Shown: in pieces, positions 31,283-38,016 of the stretch
How positions within the stretch are numbered: position 1 is the stretch's first letter
How the letters are laid out: the number at the start of each line of letters is the position of its first letter
Source of the DNA: JACROF01 sp964533055
Lineage (GTDB): Bacteria > Patescibacteriota > Microgenomatia > Levybacterales > UBA12049
Direction: 5' to 3'
Assembly: GCA_964533055.1 (NCBI GenBank)
Contig: CAZHKZ010000007.1
Location: forward strand, 1 to 38,016
Length of the DNA stretch: 38,016 bases
Made by a program: the position numbers and the translations under genes
Notes under the pieces: model-generated
What the model was told of the DNA's origin: nothing
The model's input: the letters and a program-made list of their open reading frames with translations, nothing else
The model's database searches: none

Positions 31283-31333
31283 ATGACCCCTTCATTTATC
31301 AACGTGCGCCACATGTCTAATCGCTATTCCTAG
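31283..31333 (+). CDS. Predicted 16-residue attenuator leader peptide
   Basis: ATG at 31283 opens MTPSFINVRHMSNRYS and stops at TAG (31331-31333). The ATG is nine bases past TATAAT, so it is at or near the 5' end of the RNA, the same geometry as other genes in this window. The stop codon lies in the 3' arm of a small hairpin (CGCTA-TTCC-TAGCG, 31322-31335), two bases before the antiterminator arm. There is no run of one amino acid, so what would stall the ribosome is unclear; the last seven codons are His, Met, Ser, Asn, Arg, Tyr, Ser. The frame is seen; translation is inferred. Confidence 0.5.
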   Translation: MTPSFINVRHMSNRYS

Positions 31334-31334
31334 C

Positions 31335-31386
31335 GGGAGATTGTCATGCGCATACACACAATCTCCCTCACTGGGAGATTTTTTTT
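31335..31386 (+). promoter_or_regulatory. Terminator/antiterminator switch (attenuator)
   Basis: GGGAGATTGT (31335-31344) can pair perfectly over 10 bp with ACAATCTCCC (31358-31367). The same AATCTCCC (31360-31367) can instead pair with GGGAGATT (31373-31380), followed by U8, as a terminator. The two folds exclude each other. GCGCAT in the antiterminator loop (31348-31353) can also pair with GTGCGC at 31304-31309. A ribosome at the leader stop would cover 31335-31344 and so favour termination. Confidence 0.65.
31360..31386 (+). terminator. Intrinsic terminator of the attenuator
   Basis: An 8-bp stem AATCTCCC/GGGAGATT with a 5-base loop, followed by eight T residues (31379-31386). It would end a leader RNA of about 107 bases. 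Confidence 0.75.
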
Positions 31387-31397
31387 GCGAAAAAATT

Positions 31398-31808
31398 ATG
31401 AGTGAATCATTTAGACCGAAATTTGAAATAGTTCCAAATCCTAAAGTTGATCCTAAATATTTGGGATGGGCACAAAACTCTATTCTACGACCAATTGCAC
31501 TAGATATGACTCGAGATGCACTAACTCAGTCATGGGAACAAGGCAAGGTTGACCCAATGGAGATGAGATTACGCCAGAATAAAGCACATACTGCGCTAGA
31601 AGAATCATATGAGGAAGCGAGAATTCGCTGTGAGAATGGTGACACTAATTCTTGCGAGATTCAACAAGATACAGAATTAGTTCTTGGATCAATTCTCCAG
31701 ACGGGAGATATTTTCTCTGAAGGGGCAATTAGTCAGCACGTAGAAAAAATTGCTCCAAGCACTGGAGGTCCTAAAATTCGAATCCTTGCCTACGATGATG
31801 AAGATTAA
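31398..31808 (+). CDS. Unknown protein downstream of the attenuator
   Basis: 136 residues; family not recognised. It has no signal peptide or membrane helix and is acidic, with a DDED C-terminal end. A helical, Glu/Gln/Arg-rich middle (about 40-80, LTQSWEQGKVDPMEMRLRQNKAHTALEES) includes RCENGDTNSCE with a Cys pair. I use the ATG at 31398; an in-frame TTG at 31341 would translate the terminator itself and is unlikely. There is no Shine-Dalgarno sequence. Its only visible promoter is at 31244, so the attenuator should control it. Its stop overlaps that of recJ by four bases. Confidence 0.7.
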   Translation: MSESFRPKFEIVPNPKVDPKYLGWAQNSILRPIALDMTRDALTQSWEQGKVDPMEMRLRQNKAHTALEESYEEARIRCENGDTNSCEIQQDTELVLGSILQTGDIFSEGAISQHVEKIAPSTGGPKIRILAYDDED

Positions 31809-33481
31809 GATTTTTTAAAATCTCTAAGCTTCAGCTGTAATTTTGTCACATCATTCCACGAGTTTGTGTCCAATGTGTAGACGATATCTATTTGATCATC
31901 TTTCTCAATTCCAGCAGACTTATCAGCCATACCAAATGCAATCGCCTCAAATGGTGTAGATATCTCATCTGCTGATAATACAAATCTGACATGTGCCTGA
32001 TCTTTACCAATGATCCTCTTGTCTCGAATGGTTACTTTTTTTGCCAAAAAAGTTGGTTCAGGATTTCCCATACCGAAAGGTGCAAGAGCCTGTAGCTTGC
32101 CATAAAGTTCGTTTAGTGAAAAAGAGAGTGGGATAACAAGATCAACCTTAATTGCTCGAAGTAATTGATCTTGCATTACAATTTCATCTGCCACAGCTTC
32201 AAGCTCTTTCTTCATCTTCTCAATATTACTTGTCTTGATCGTGAAACCCGCAGCCATCGGATGTCCGCCAGCATTTATAAAAAGCTCAGATTTCGATCTC
32301 AACATTTCAATGATATTAACCCCACTGACTGAGCGAACAGACCCTTTGCTTACTTCATTTCTCTTCGCTATAGCGATTGAAGGTTTATAAAATTCTTCAA
32401 CGAGTTTACCTGCAATAAGGCCGATAATTCCCTCCTCAAATTCTTCGTCATCAACAATAATAATTTTTTTATTTTCTTGAAATGCTCCAGCTCTATCTAT
32501 GGCTAAGATAGCAGAGTCCTTCATGAGAGTTTGTCTTTTTTTATTGACCTCATCAAGAGCACCTGCGAGTTCTTGAGCTTTTTTTCTATCCTTGGTACAA
32601 AGCAGTCGAAGACTATCCATACCACTTTCAATTCTCCCAGCTGCATTTAACCTAGGTGCGATAATATGCCCAATCTCATACACACCAATTTCTTTTCCCT
32701 CAAGACCTGAGATCATCAAAAGCTCTCGAAGTCCAGTCCTTTGAGTTGAGCGAATCAATTTCAACCCAATGCTGAGAATTGTTCTATTCTCATTCGTGAG
32801 AGGGACAAGATCTGCAACAGTTGCAAGCGCTGCGAGTATTAGATGTTCTCTATCAAATTCAGAGACTGAATCAGTTAGTTGGTCTTTTATCTCTTTTGAG
32901 AAAAGTAAAGCAACTGATGAGCCACAGAGTTTGGTTGTGTGGACAAACGAATGTGCATCTGGGAGAGAATGATCACTATCTGCTACATGATGATCAGTGA
33001 TAATAACATCGATTCCCTGAGCGTTTGCAAATGCAACTGCATCATTTGCAACAATCCCATTATCAACTGTTATTATCAACTTTGGCGGATTAGTCTTAAT
33101 AAGATTCTGAATCCCTTTTTCTGAAAGACCGTATCCCTCGTCTACTCTGTGGGGAATATATGGCAAGACATTTGCTCCAAGTCCATAGAGAGACTCCCAA
33201 AGTATCGCAGCACCAGTTATTCCATCAACATCATAATCACCATAGACGATAACCTGCTCGTTCTTTTCAACCGCTTGCTTGATTCGCTTTATCGCTTTCC
33301 TCACCCCTTTAGTATCTATCCCAACTGACTCAAGAGTGAGACTTGATAGCACAGGTTCAAGAAAAGACGACTTATTTTTTTCATCAATTCCCCTTGAGGC
33401 TAGGAGAGCATTTACCGCTGATTCAGGATCACTATAAGTGGCTAAATCTGAAACAATCCATTTCTTTTCACTAAATTTCAT
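31805..33481 (-). CDS. recJ: Single-stranded-DNA-specific exonuclease RecJ
   Basis: 5'-3' single-strand exonuclease of the DHH phosphoesterase family, used in recombination and repair; 558 residues, normal length. Metal-binding motifs: VIVYGDYDVDG (77-87), ITVDNGI (137-143), ITDHH (161-165) and, in the DHHA1 domain, NAGGHPMAAGF. The OB-fold C-terminal domain with LAPFGMGNPEP is present. TATATG lies six bases before the ATG. It is divergent from cca. Confidence 0.96.
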   Translation of the reverse strand: MKFSEKKWIVSDLATYSDPESAVNALLASRGIDEKNKSSFLEPVLSSLTLESVGIDTKGVRKAIKRIKQAVEKNEQVIVYGDYDVDGITGAAILWESLYGLGANVLPYIPHRVDEGYGLSEKGIQNLIKTNPPKLIITVDNGIVANDAVAFANAQGIDVIITDHHVADSDHSLPDAHSFVHTTKLCGSSVALLFSKEIKDQLTDSVSEFDREHLILAALATVADLVPLTNENRTILSIGLKLIRSTQRTGLRELLMISGLEGKEIGVYEIGHIIAPRLNAAGRIESGMDSLRLLCTKDRKKAQELAGALDEVNKKRQTLMKDSAILAIDRAGAFQENKKIIIVDDEEFEEGIIGLIAGKLVEEFYKPSIAIAKRNEVSKGSVRSVSGVNIIEMLRSKSELFINAGGHPMAAGFTIKTSNIEKMKKELEAVADEIVMQDQLLRAIKVDLVIPLSFSLNELYGKLQALAPFGMGNPEPTFLAKKVTIRDKRIIGKDQAHVRFVLSADEISTPFEAIAFGMADKSAGIEKDDQIDIVYTLDTNSWNDVTKLQLKLRDFKKS

Positions 33482-33501
33482 AGGTTACATATATATAGTT
33501 T

Positions 33502-33510
33502 TGCTATACT
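33502..33510 (+). promoter_or_regulatory. Extended -10 upstream of cca
   Basis: TGCTATACT is 29 bases before the ATG at 33540, predicting a leader of about 23 bases. A short ATG frame at 33526 ends after seven codons inside the gene. Confidence 0.45.
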
Positions 33511-33539
33511 ATAACAAGCCTCATTATGAATCATATGCT

Positions 33540-34922
33540 ATGCAAATAACAATTCCTGAGTTCATTAAAGATATTGCTACAAAGTTCTCCAAGGACAACT
33601 TCTCGCTCTACCTTGTGGGTGGATCACTTCGCAATATCCTGCTTGAAAAGCAGGTCAAAGATTGGGACCTAACAACCAATGCGACTCCAGAGCAAATCCT
33701 TGCTCTCTTTCCAGAAGGATTCTATGACAACGTATTCGGAACTGTAGGAATTCCACTCATGTTCAATCAAGAAAAAATAGTTATTGAAATTACCACATTT
33801 AGAACTGAGGAGGGCTATGCGAACAATCGACATCCAGATAAGGTGTCCTGGGGTAAGACAATTGAAGAAGATCTTTCAAGAAGAGATTTTACCGTTAATG
33901 CTATGGCATTGGAACTTCAGCCAAAAATTGTTCGTCCTTTGGACGAAACATCTGAGTTGATTATCGATCCATTCAATGGCAGATCTGATCTTGATAACAA
34001 ACTTATTCGCGCAGTTGGAGATCCCAATGAGCGCTTTAAGGAGGATGCTCTAAGATTAATGCGAGCAATAAGATTTGCGACACAGCTATCATTCACAATT
34101 GAAGATGAAACCTTATCTGCTATCACAAATGATGCAACTTTAATTAAGAATATTTCTCAAGAAAGAATTAGAGATGAGTTTATGAAAATACTTGGGAGCG
34201 AGTATCCCTTTGAAGGAATAATGCTTCTTAAAAATACAGGTATTCTCTCATTTGTTCTCCCAGAACTATTAGAAGGTGTTGGGATCTCTCAAAAACGTCC
34301 GGGGAGACATCATACAACAGATGTTTTTGAACACAACGTATTTTCTCTGAAATTTTGCCCCTCGAATGATCCATTAGTGAGATTTGCAACACTCATCCAT
34401 GACGTAGGCAAGCCAAGGGTCGCAACGCCAGACAAGGATGGACTTGTTATCTTCCATAATCACGAGATTGTTGGGAGTAAGATGGCATTTGAGATCTGTG
34501 AAAGACTTCGCTTCTCAAGAAAAGATCGAGAGAAAGTTGCCAAGCTTATACGATGGCATATGTTTACAGTTGATGAACACATTACAGATAGCGCAGTCAG
34601 AAGATTTATCCGAAGAATTGGCGTAGAGAATGTTAAGGACATGATGGATCTAAGGATTGGTGATAGGCTTGGCGGAGGAACTCAAACTGCAGAGAGCTGG
34701 AGACTCACTCTTTTCAAGAAGAGGGTCGAAGAACAACTTGCGCCTCTCCCCTTCTCTACAAATGATCTCGCAATTGATGGCAATGACCTCATGTCTGAAC
34801 TTGGGATAAAACCAGGTCGAGAAGTAGGAGATCTCCTCCAAAAACTCTTTGAAGAAGTAGATGAGGATCTTTCAAAGAATACGAGAGAATTCTTGCTCAA
34901 GAGGGTTAAGGAACTTGTATGA
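33540..34922 (+). CDS. cca: CCA-adding tRNA nucleotidyltransferase with HD domain
   Basis: Adds or repairs the 3' CCA end of tRNAs; 460 residues. The class II nucleotidyltransferase head has YLVGGSLRNILL (24-35) and the metal-binding DWD (41-43), then the TFRTEEGYANNRHPDKVSW and EDLSRRDFTVNAMA strands, the nucleotide-recognising EDALRLMRAIRFA helix, and an HD domain with LIHDVGKP near residue 285. The HD domain may give phosphatase or phosphodiesterase activity. The gene is needed because tRNA-Gln here does not encode CCA. The start at 33540 begins the conserved region. Its TGA stop overlaps the next ATG (ATGA), so the DUF2079 gene is translationally coupled. Confidence 0.95.
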   Translation: MQITIPEFIKDIATKFSKDNFSLYLVGGSLRNILLEKQVKDWDLTTNATPEQILALFPEGFYDNVFGTVGIPLMFNQEKIVIEITTFRTEEGYANNRHPDKVSWGKTIEEDLSRRDFTVNAMALELQPKIVRPLDETSELIIDPFNGRSDLDNKLIRAVGDPNERFKEDALRLMRAIRFATQLSFTIEDETLSAITNDATLIKNISQERIRDEFMKILGSEYPFEGIMLLKNTGILSFVLPELLEGVGISQKRPGRHHTTDVFEHNVFSLKFCPSNDPLVRFATLIHDVGKPRVATPDKDGLVIFHNHEIVGSKMAFEICERLRFSRKDREKVAKLIRWHMFTVDEHITDSAVRRFIRRIGVENVKDMMDLRIGDRLGGGTQTAESWRLTLFKKRVEEQLAPLPFSTNDLAIDGNDLMSELGIKPGREVGDLLQKLFEEVDEDLSKNTREFLLKRVKELV

Positions 34923-36364
34923 TATCTAGAAATCATCGCCTACTGCAATTAGCTATACGCTATTTGCCATATGGTATTTGCCTTCTCTTTGCAATTGCCT
35001 ACTCTATCCTCTCCATTGTCAAACATAATCATTTTCTGTCAGGATACGACCTGGCAGTAAGCGATCAGGGAATTTGGCTGATGAGCCAATTCAAAAATCC
35101 GATCTCTACCCCTCACGCCTATGCATTTACATCTCTTTTTACCGATCATGTCGAGATAATTTATGCGCTCATTTCCCCCATATACTGGCTGACAGACGAT
35201 GTTAGATTTCTCATTGTACTTCAGGCATTTGCGATCAGCTTTTCAGCGCTTCCAATTTTCTTTATTGCACGAATGAAGAAAGTCAAAAATCTTGCCTCCT
35301 ACTCCATAATGATTAGCTTTCTTCTTTTCTATGGCATTCAGAATGCTATCTGGGCAGATGTTCATAGCCTGGTCTTTGCTGCATCATTTCTTTCCTGGTT
35401 TATATACGCGATCGAGAAGAAAAACGTTAAACAAACAGTCATATTTTTTCTTCTTCTCATTTCCTGTAAAGAAGATATCGCCCTTCTCACATTCCTCTTA
35501 GCTGGAATTTATTACCTCAAAACAAAGTGGAGACCACTTATCTATATCATGGGGGGATCAGTCGGATATATACTGATAATTTTCTATGTCTACTTTCCAC
35601 ACTTCACAAGAGATGGATATCGATTCCAAAATGAGAATGGACTTCTCTCAAATATAGATCTAAGAAATTTCTATGACACTGTAGCAAAAAGAGATGTCAT
35701 CCTCTATTCATTCGCATGGTTTGGATTCTTACCCCTCCTTGCACCACTTTTTGTTGTTCCAGTACTTGCAGACATGGGGCATTACTTCGTCCTAGGGAGT
35801 GACTATGTTACATCTGCGCAAAGTATATTCCTCCATTATCGAGTTACACTCGCAACACTTCTTGCACTAGGAACCATTTATTCAATTGTGAGATTTAATA
35901 AGTTAAATCACTGGATCACTGGTGCATACATACTACTCTTTGCTCTAGCAATGCAATATGTTCTTCATCTACCACTTAGCTATTTTGCCAAGAGTTGGTT
36001 CTGGACAAAGCCAATTGGAGCAATAAATATTGAACAACTCTTACCAGAGCTGCCAAAAAGCGCAGCAGTTGCAGCTCAAAACAATATCACTCCGCACATC
36101 AATCATAGGGAAAACGTCTTTACGCTATGGCCAGAGAAAAAAACATTTAGCAAAAATTCACCCTGTGGCAATCCAACTTGTGACTGGCTGAGATGGCCTG
36201 GCAACCCTGAATTCATCATCGTAGATACATCAACTGATTGGGATACAAGACATTGGCTCACTAATCATGATGAATTTATCAGTGCTCTTGCCAACCTTGA
36301 AAAGGAGAAGAAAATATCTCTTTTTAAACAAGTTAGTACTGCCCGCCTTTATAAAGTACTCTAA
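34919..36364 (+). CDS. DUF2079 polytopic membrane protein
   Basis: 481 residues with roughly ten membrane helices and a soluble C-terminal domain of about 110 residues. The opening outer loop SGYDLAVSDQGIWLMSQ, FTDHVEIIYALISPIYWL and the AIWADVHSLVF segment match DUF2079, a family thought to share the GT-C glycosyltransferase plan. A role in making or modifying surface glycans is plausible but unproven. The ATG overlaps the cca stop by four bases. A promoter for the next ABC exporter starts a few bases after its stop. Confidence 0.82.
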   Translation: MISRNHRLLQLAIRYLPYGICLLFAIAYSILSIVKHNHFLSGYDLAVSDQGIWLMSQFKNPISTPHAYAFTSLFTDHVEIIYALISPIYWLTDDVRFLIVLQAFAISFSALPIFFIARMKKVKNLASYSIMISFLLFYGIQNAIWADVHSLVFAASFLSWFIYAIEKKNVKQTVIFFLLLISCKEDIALLTFLLAGIYYLKTKWRPLIYIMGGSVGYILIIFYVYFPHFTRDGYRFQNENGLLSNIDLRNFYDTVAKRDVILYSFAWFGFLPLLAPLFVVPVLADMGHYFVLGSDYVTSAQSIFLHYRVTLATLLALGTIYSIVRFNKLNHWITGAYILLFALAMQYVLHLPLSYFAKSWFWTKPIGAINIEQLLPELPKSAAVAAQNNITPHINHRENVFTLWPEKKTFSKNSPCGNPTCDWLRWPGNPEFIIVDTSTDWDTRHWLTNHDEFISALANLEKEKKISLFKQVSTARLYKVL

Positions 36365-36369
36365 CAAGC

Positions 36370-36398
36370 TTGCAAAATATCAGACTACTTTCTATAAT
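36370..36398 (+). promoter_or_regulatory. Promoter of the second ABC exporter
   Basis: TTGCAA (36370-36375), a 17-base spacer and perfect TATAAT (36393-36398) predict a start near 36405. That gives a leader of about 130 bases, unusually long for this window. The leader holds a 12-codon frame (36451-36489, MIRTTQKITSNL) and ACTAG/CTAGT inverted arms; no full terminator is seen. Confidence 0.5.
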
Positions 36399-36533
36399 GA
36401 TTTATAGCTGAGTTGCCAATAGCTGCGGAGAATTGTCAAAATCTATTATCATGATACGAACAACACAAAAAATTACTAGCAACCTCTAGTCATTTGCTCT
36501 CCTCTTTTTAGACACTCATTCTAGTTACTCTTT

Positions 36534-37463
36534 ATGAAAAAATCAGTAATTGAGGTAAAAAACCTCGTTAAAATTTATGGCAGTGGATCGAAAAGTTTCA
36601 CAGCTGTAAAGAATATGTCCTTCTCAGTTAAGGAAGGTGAGATCTTGGGATTTTTAGGGCCAAATGGTGCTGGCAAAACTACAACAATTCAACTGCTTAT
36701 GGGACTTCTAACACCAACGTCAGGATCAGTCACATATTTTGGAAAAGATATTCAAGTAAATCGTGAAGAAATCCTTGAGCAGGTCAACTTCTCTTCGACC
36801 TACACAAATCTTCCATGGAATCTTACTGTCTGGGAGAATTTGACGTACCTCTCCTACCTTTATTCGATCAAAAATCGAAAAACCAGAGTCAAGGAAATTG
36901 TTGAAACATTTAGACTCGATGAAATTCTGCATAAGAGCATTGGACAGCTATCTGCAGGACAAATGACCAGAGTTAATATCGCAAAGGCATTTCTTAACTC
37001 ACCAAAAATACTACTACTTGATGAACCTACTGCTTCGCTTGATCCGGACGTAGCATCATATATCAGGGAGTTTATTCAGAGCGAGAGAAAAAAATACTCT
37101 CTCTCAATTCTCTTTACATCTCACAACATGTCGGAGGTAGAAGAGCTGTGTGACAGAGTACTCTTCATAAATCATGGTGAAATAATTGCAAATGATACTC
37201 CAGAAAATTTAGCTCGCTCTATTGAGCTTTGCCACGTTGAACTATTTACACAAAAAAATAGTAAGGCTTTAATTGATCTCTGCATTGCTAAGAAATTGAA
37301 CTACAAAGAAGTGAGTAAAAATAAGTTAAGAGTTGATGTAAAAGAAAAGGAAATTGCTGAGTTCTTACGAGAGCTATCAGAAAATAAGATTGTGTTTGAG
37401 GAAATCAGTATCGATAAACCATCTCTTGAGGATTATTTCTTACAAAAATCTAAAAAACTATAA
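36534..37463 (+). CDS. ABC transporter ATP-binding protein
   Basis: 309-residue ATPase of an ABC-2 type exporter. Walker A is GPNGAGKTT (42-50), the signature is LSAGQ (139-143, Ala in place of the usual first Gly), Walker B is LLLDEPTASLDP (160-171) and the switch His is in LFTSHNMSEVEEL. A C-terminal extension of about 90 residues, ending KPSLEDYFLQKSKKL, is typical of ABC-2 exporter ATPases. The permease gene begins on the last base of the TAA stop (TAATG), so the two are coupled. Substrate unknown. Confidence 0.94.
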   Translation: MKKSVIEVKNLVKIYGSGSKSFTAVKNMSFSVKEGEILGFLGPNGAGKTTTIQLLMGLLTPTSGSVTYFGKDIQVNREEILEQVNFSSTYTNLPWNLTVWENLTYLSYLYSIKNRKTRVKEIVETFRLDEILHKSIGQLSAGQMTRVNIAKAFLNSPKILLLDEPTASLDPDVASYIREFIQSERKKYSLSILFTSHNMSEVEELCDRVLFINHGEIIANDTPENLARSIELCHVELFTQKNSKALIDLCIAKKLNYKEVSKNKLRVDVKEKEIAEFLRELSENKIVFEEISIDKPSLEDYFLQKSKKL

Positions 37464-38016
37464 TGAAGCTACACAGAATTTTTGGAATTATATTAAGACA
37501 TGTATTTGCATTCCGTCATAGCTATGACAAAATGTCTGATGCGTTTTACTGGCCACTCTTAGACCTCCTTCTTTGGGGACTTACTAGCGCCTATATCAAG
37601 CAAACCTCGGGTGGCGAGACGAATATTCTACTTATTATTGTCTCAGGAATTATATTCTGGATTATTTTCTGGAGAGCGCAGTACGAAATTTCAATTGGAC
37701 TCTTAGAAGAGTTATGGAATAGAAATATGATTAATATTTTTATTACTCCATTAAAATTCTCTGAATGGGTAACTGCGTGGCTTTTCATGGGAATTACCAA
37801 AGGCACCATGAGCTTCCTCTTTGCATCAGGCCTAGCGCTTATTCTTTACAAAACTAGCATTTTTGTCTATGGATTTAGCCTTTTACCCTTTGCATTCATA
37901 CTACTTTTATCTGGTTGGTGGGTAGGATTTATCATTGCAAGCATAGTCATGCGCTTTGGAACCAAAGTTCAGACCCTTGCCTGGAGTATGCCATGGATTT
38001 TCGCACCTTTTTCTGC
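37463..38016 (+). CDS. ABC-2 type permease, cut by the window end
   Basis: An open frame from the ATG at 37463 runs to the window end (184 codons, no stop), so the gene is partial here only because of the window. It begins MKLHRIFGIILRHVFAFRHS and shows four to five membrane helices, with SDAFYWPLLDLLLWGLTSAYI in the first, then an amphipathic EELWNRNMINIFITPL segment and a long SGWWVGFIIASIVMRFG helix. The layout and the overlap with the ATPase gene identify it as the exporter's membrane subunit. Confidence 0.82.
   Translation, partial: MKLHRIFGIILRHVFAFRHSYDKMSDAFYWPLLDLLLWGLTSAYIKQTSGGETNILLIIVSGIIFWIIFWRAQYEISIGLLEELWNRNMINIFITPLKFSEWVTAWLFMGITKGTMSFLFASGLALILYKTSIFVYGFSLLPFAFILLLSGWWVGFIIASIVMRFGTKVQTLAWSMPWIFAPFS

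Noticed and set aside
31203..31295. Upstream extension of AspRS by 31 codons
   Set aside because: The added residues are not part of the AspRS fold and run through the TTGACA/TATAAT promoter of the opposite strand.
31341..31397. In-frame TTG extension of the 136-residue unknown protein
   Set aside because: It would translate straight through the antiterminator arm, the terminator stem and the U-run; the ATG at 31398 is far more likely.
1..38016. Recoded TGA codons as in Gracilibacteria/SR1
   Set aside because: Trp is encoded by TGG and TGA acts as a stop (for example at the end of cca), with no frames interrupted by TGA.
1..38016. CRISPR arrays, insertion sequences, prophage or rRNA
   Set aside because: No regularly spaced repeats, transposase or integrase frames, phage structural genes or rRNA signatures were seen on either strand.

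Overview
This AT-rich window is densely packed with genes on both strands and reads like a chromosome segment of a Candidate Phyla Radiation (Patescibacteria) bacterium, perhaps from the Microgenomates. That placement is inference. It rests on the gene content (AspRS with an archaeal-type catalytic core, small stress proteins, a secreted CAP protein, DUF2079 and GT-C membrane proteins, a Fic protein, CPR-like proteins of unknown function), the very short spacers and the many overlapping stop codons. TGA is a normal stop here (for example at the end of cca), so the lineages that read TGA as glycine do not fit. No phage, IS element, CRISPR array or rRNA was seen.

Layout. 1-2743: a CaCA cation exchanger and a divergent GT-C glycosyltransferase. 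2745-7503: Lon protease, a lone receiver domain, an OmpR-type regulator and a soluble GAF histidine kinase. 7560-10507: two small stress proteins, a coiled-coil protein and the translational GTPase TypA. 10630-13194: enolase, phosphoglycerate mutase and a second histidine phosphatase, then a palindromic repeat. 13265-18063: RarA, a secreted CAP protein, a GIY-YIG protein, an ABC exporter and a Nudix hydrolase. 18182-21102: an acetyl-CoA synthetase-like enzyme, PyrD and tRNA-Gln(CTG). 21202-25436: DUF2200, an NAD(P)-binding protein, a short VIT-like protein, a Tat-exported protein, a Fic protein and DUF1653. 25439-31202: DgkA, a PAP2-like protein, GltX, an anchored protein of unknown function, a D-Ala-D-Ala carboxypeptidase and AspS. 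31244-31808: a strong promoter, a predicted leader peptide and terminator/antiterminator hairpins ahead of an unknown gene. 31805-38016: RecJ, the CCA-adding enzyme, a DUF2079 protein and a second ABC exporter cut by the window end.

Two themes stand out. First, many first-in-transcript genes have a -10 box (TATACT or close) exactly six bases before ATG, which puts the predicted transcription start on the A of ATG. This implies widespread leaderless mRNA. The extended box TGCTATACT occurs five times in front of genes. The clearest Shine-Dalgarno sequence is at an operon-internal gene (YtxH-like).

Second, the few genes with a real leader carry regulatory structure. The 31.3 kb leader looks like a complete ribosome-controlled attenuator: a 16-codon peptide ends just before a segment that forms a 10-bp antiterminator, which competes with an 8-bp terminator stem followed by U8. 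The typA leader has a terminator-like hairpin directly before its start codon. A degenerate CIRCE-like site overlaps the lon promoter, a perfect CRP/FNR-type palindrome lies at -41.5 of the predicted pyrD start, and a palindrome covers the -35 box of the fic gene. All assignments come from reading the sequence; no database search or folding program was run.
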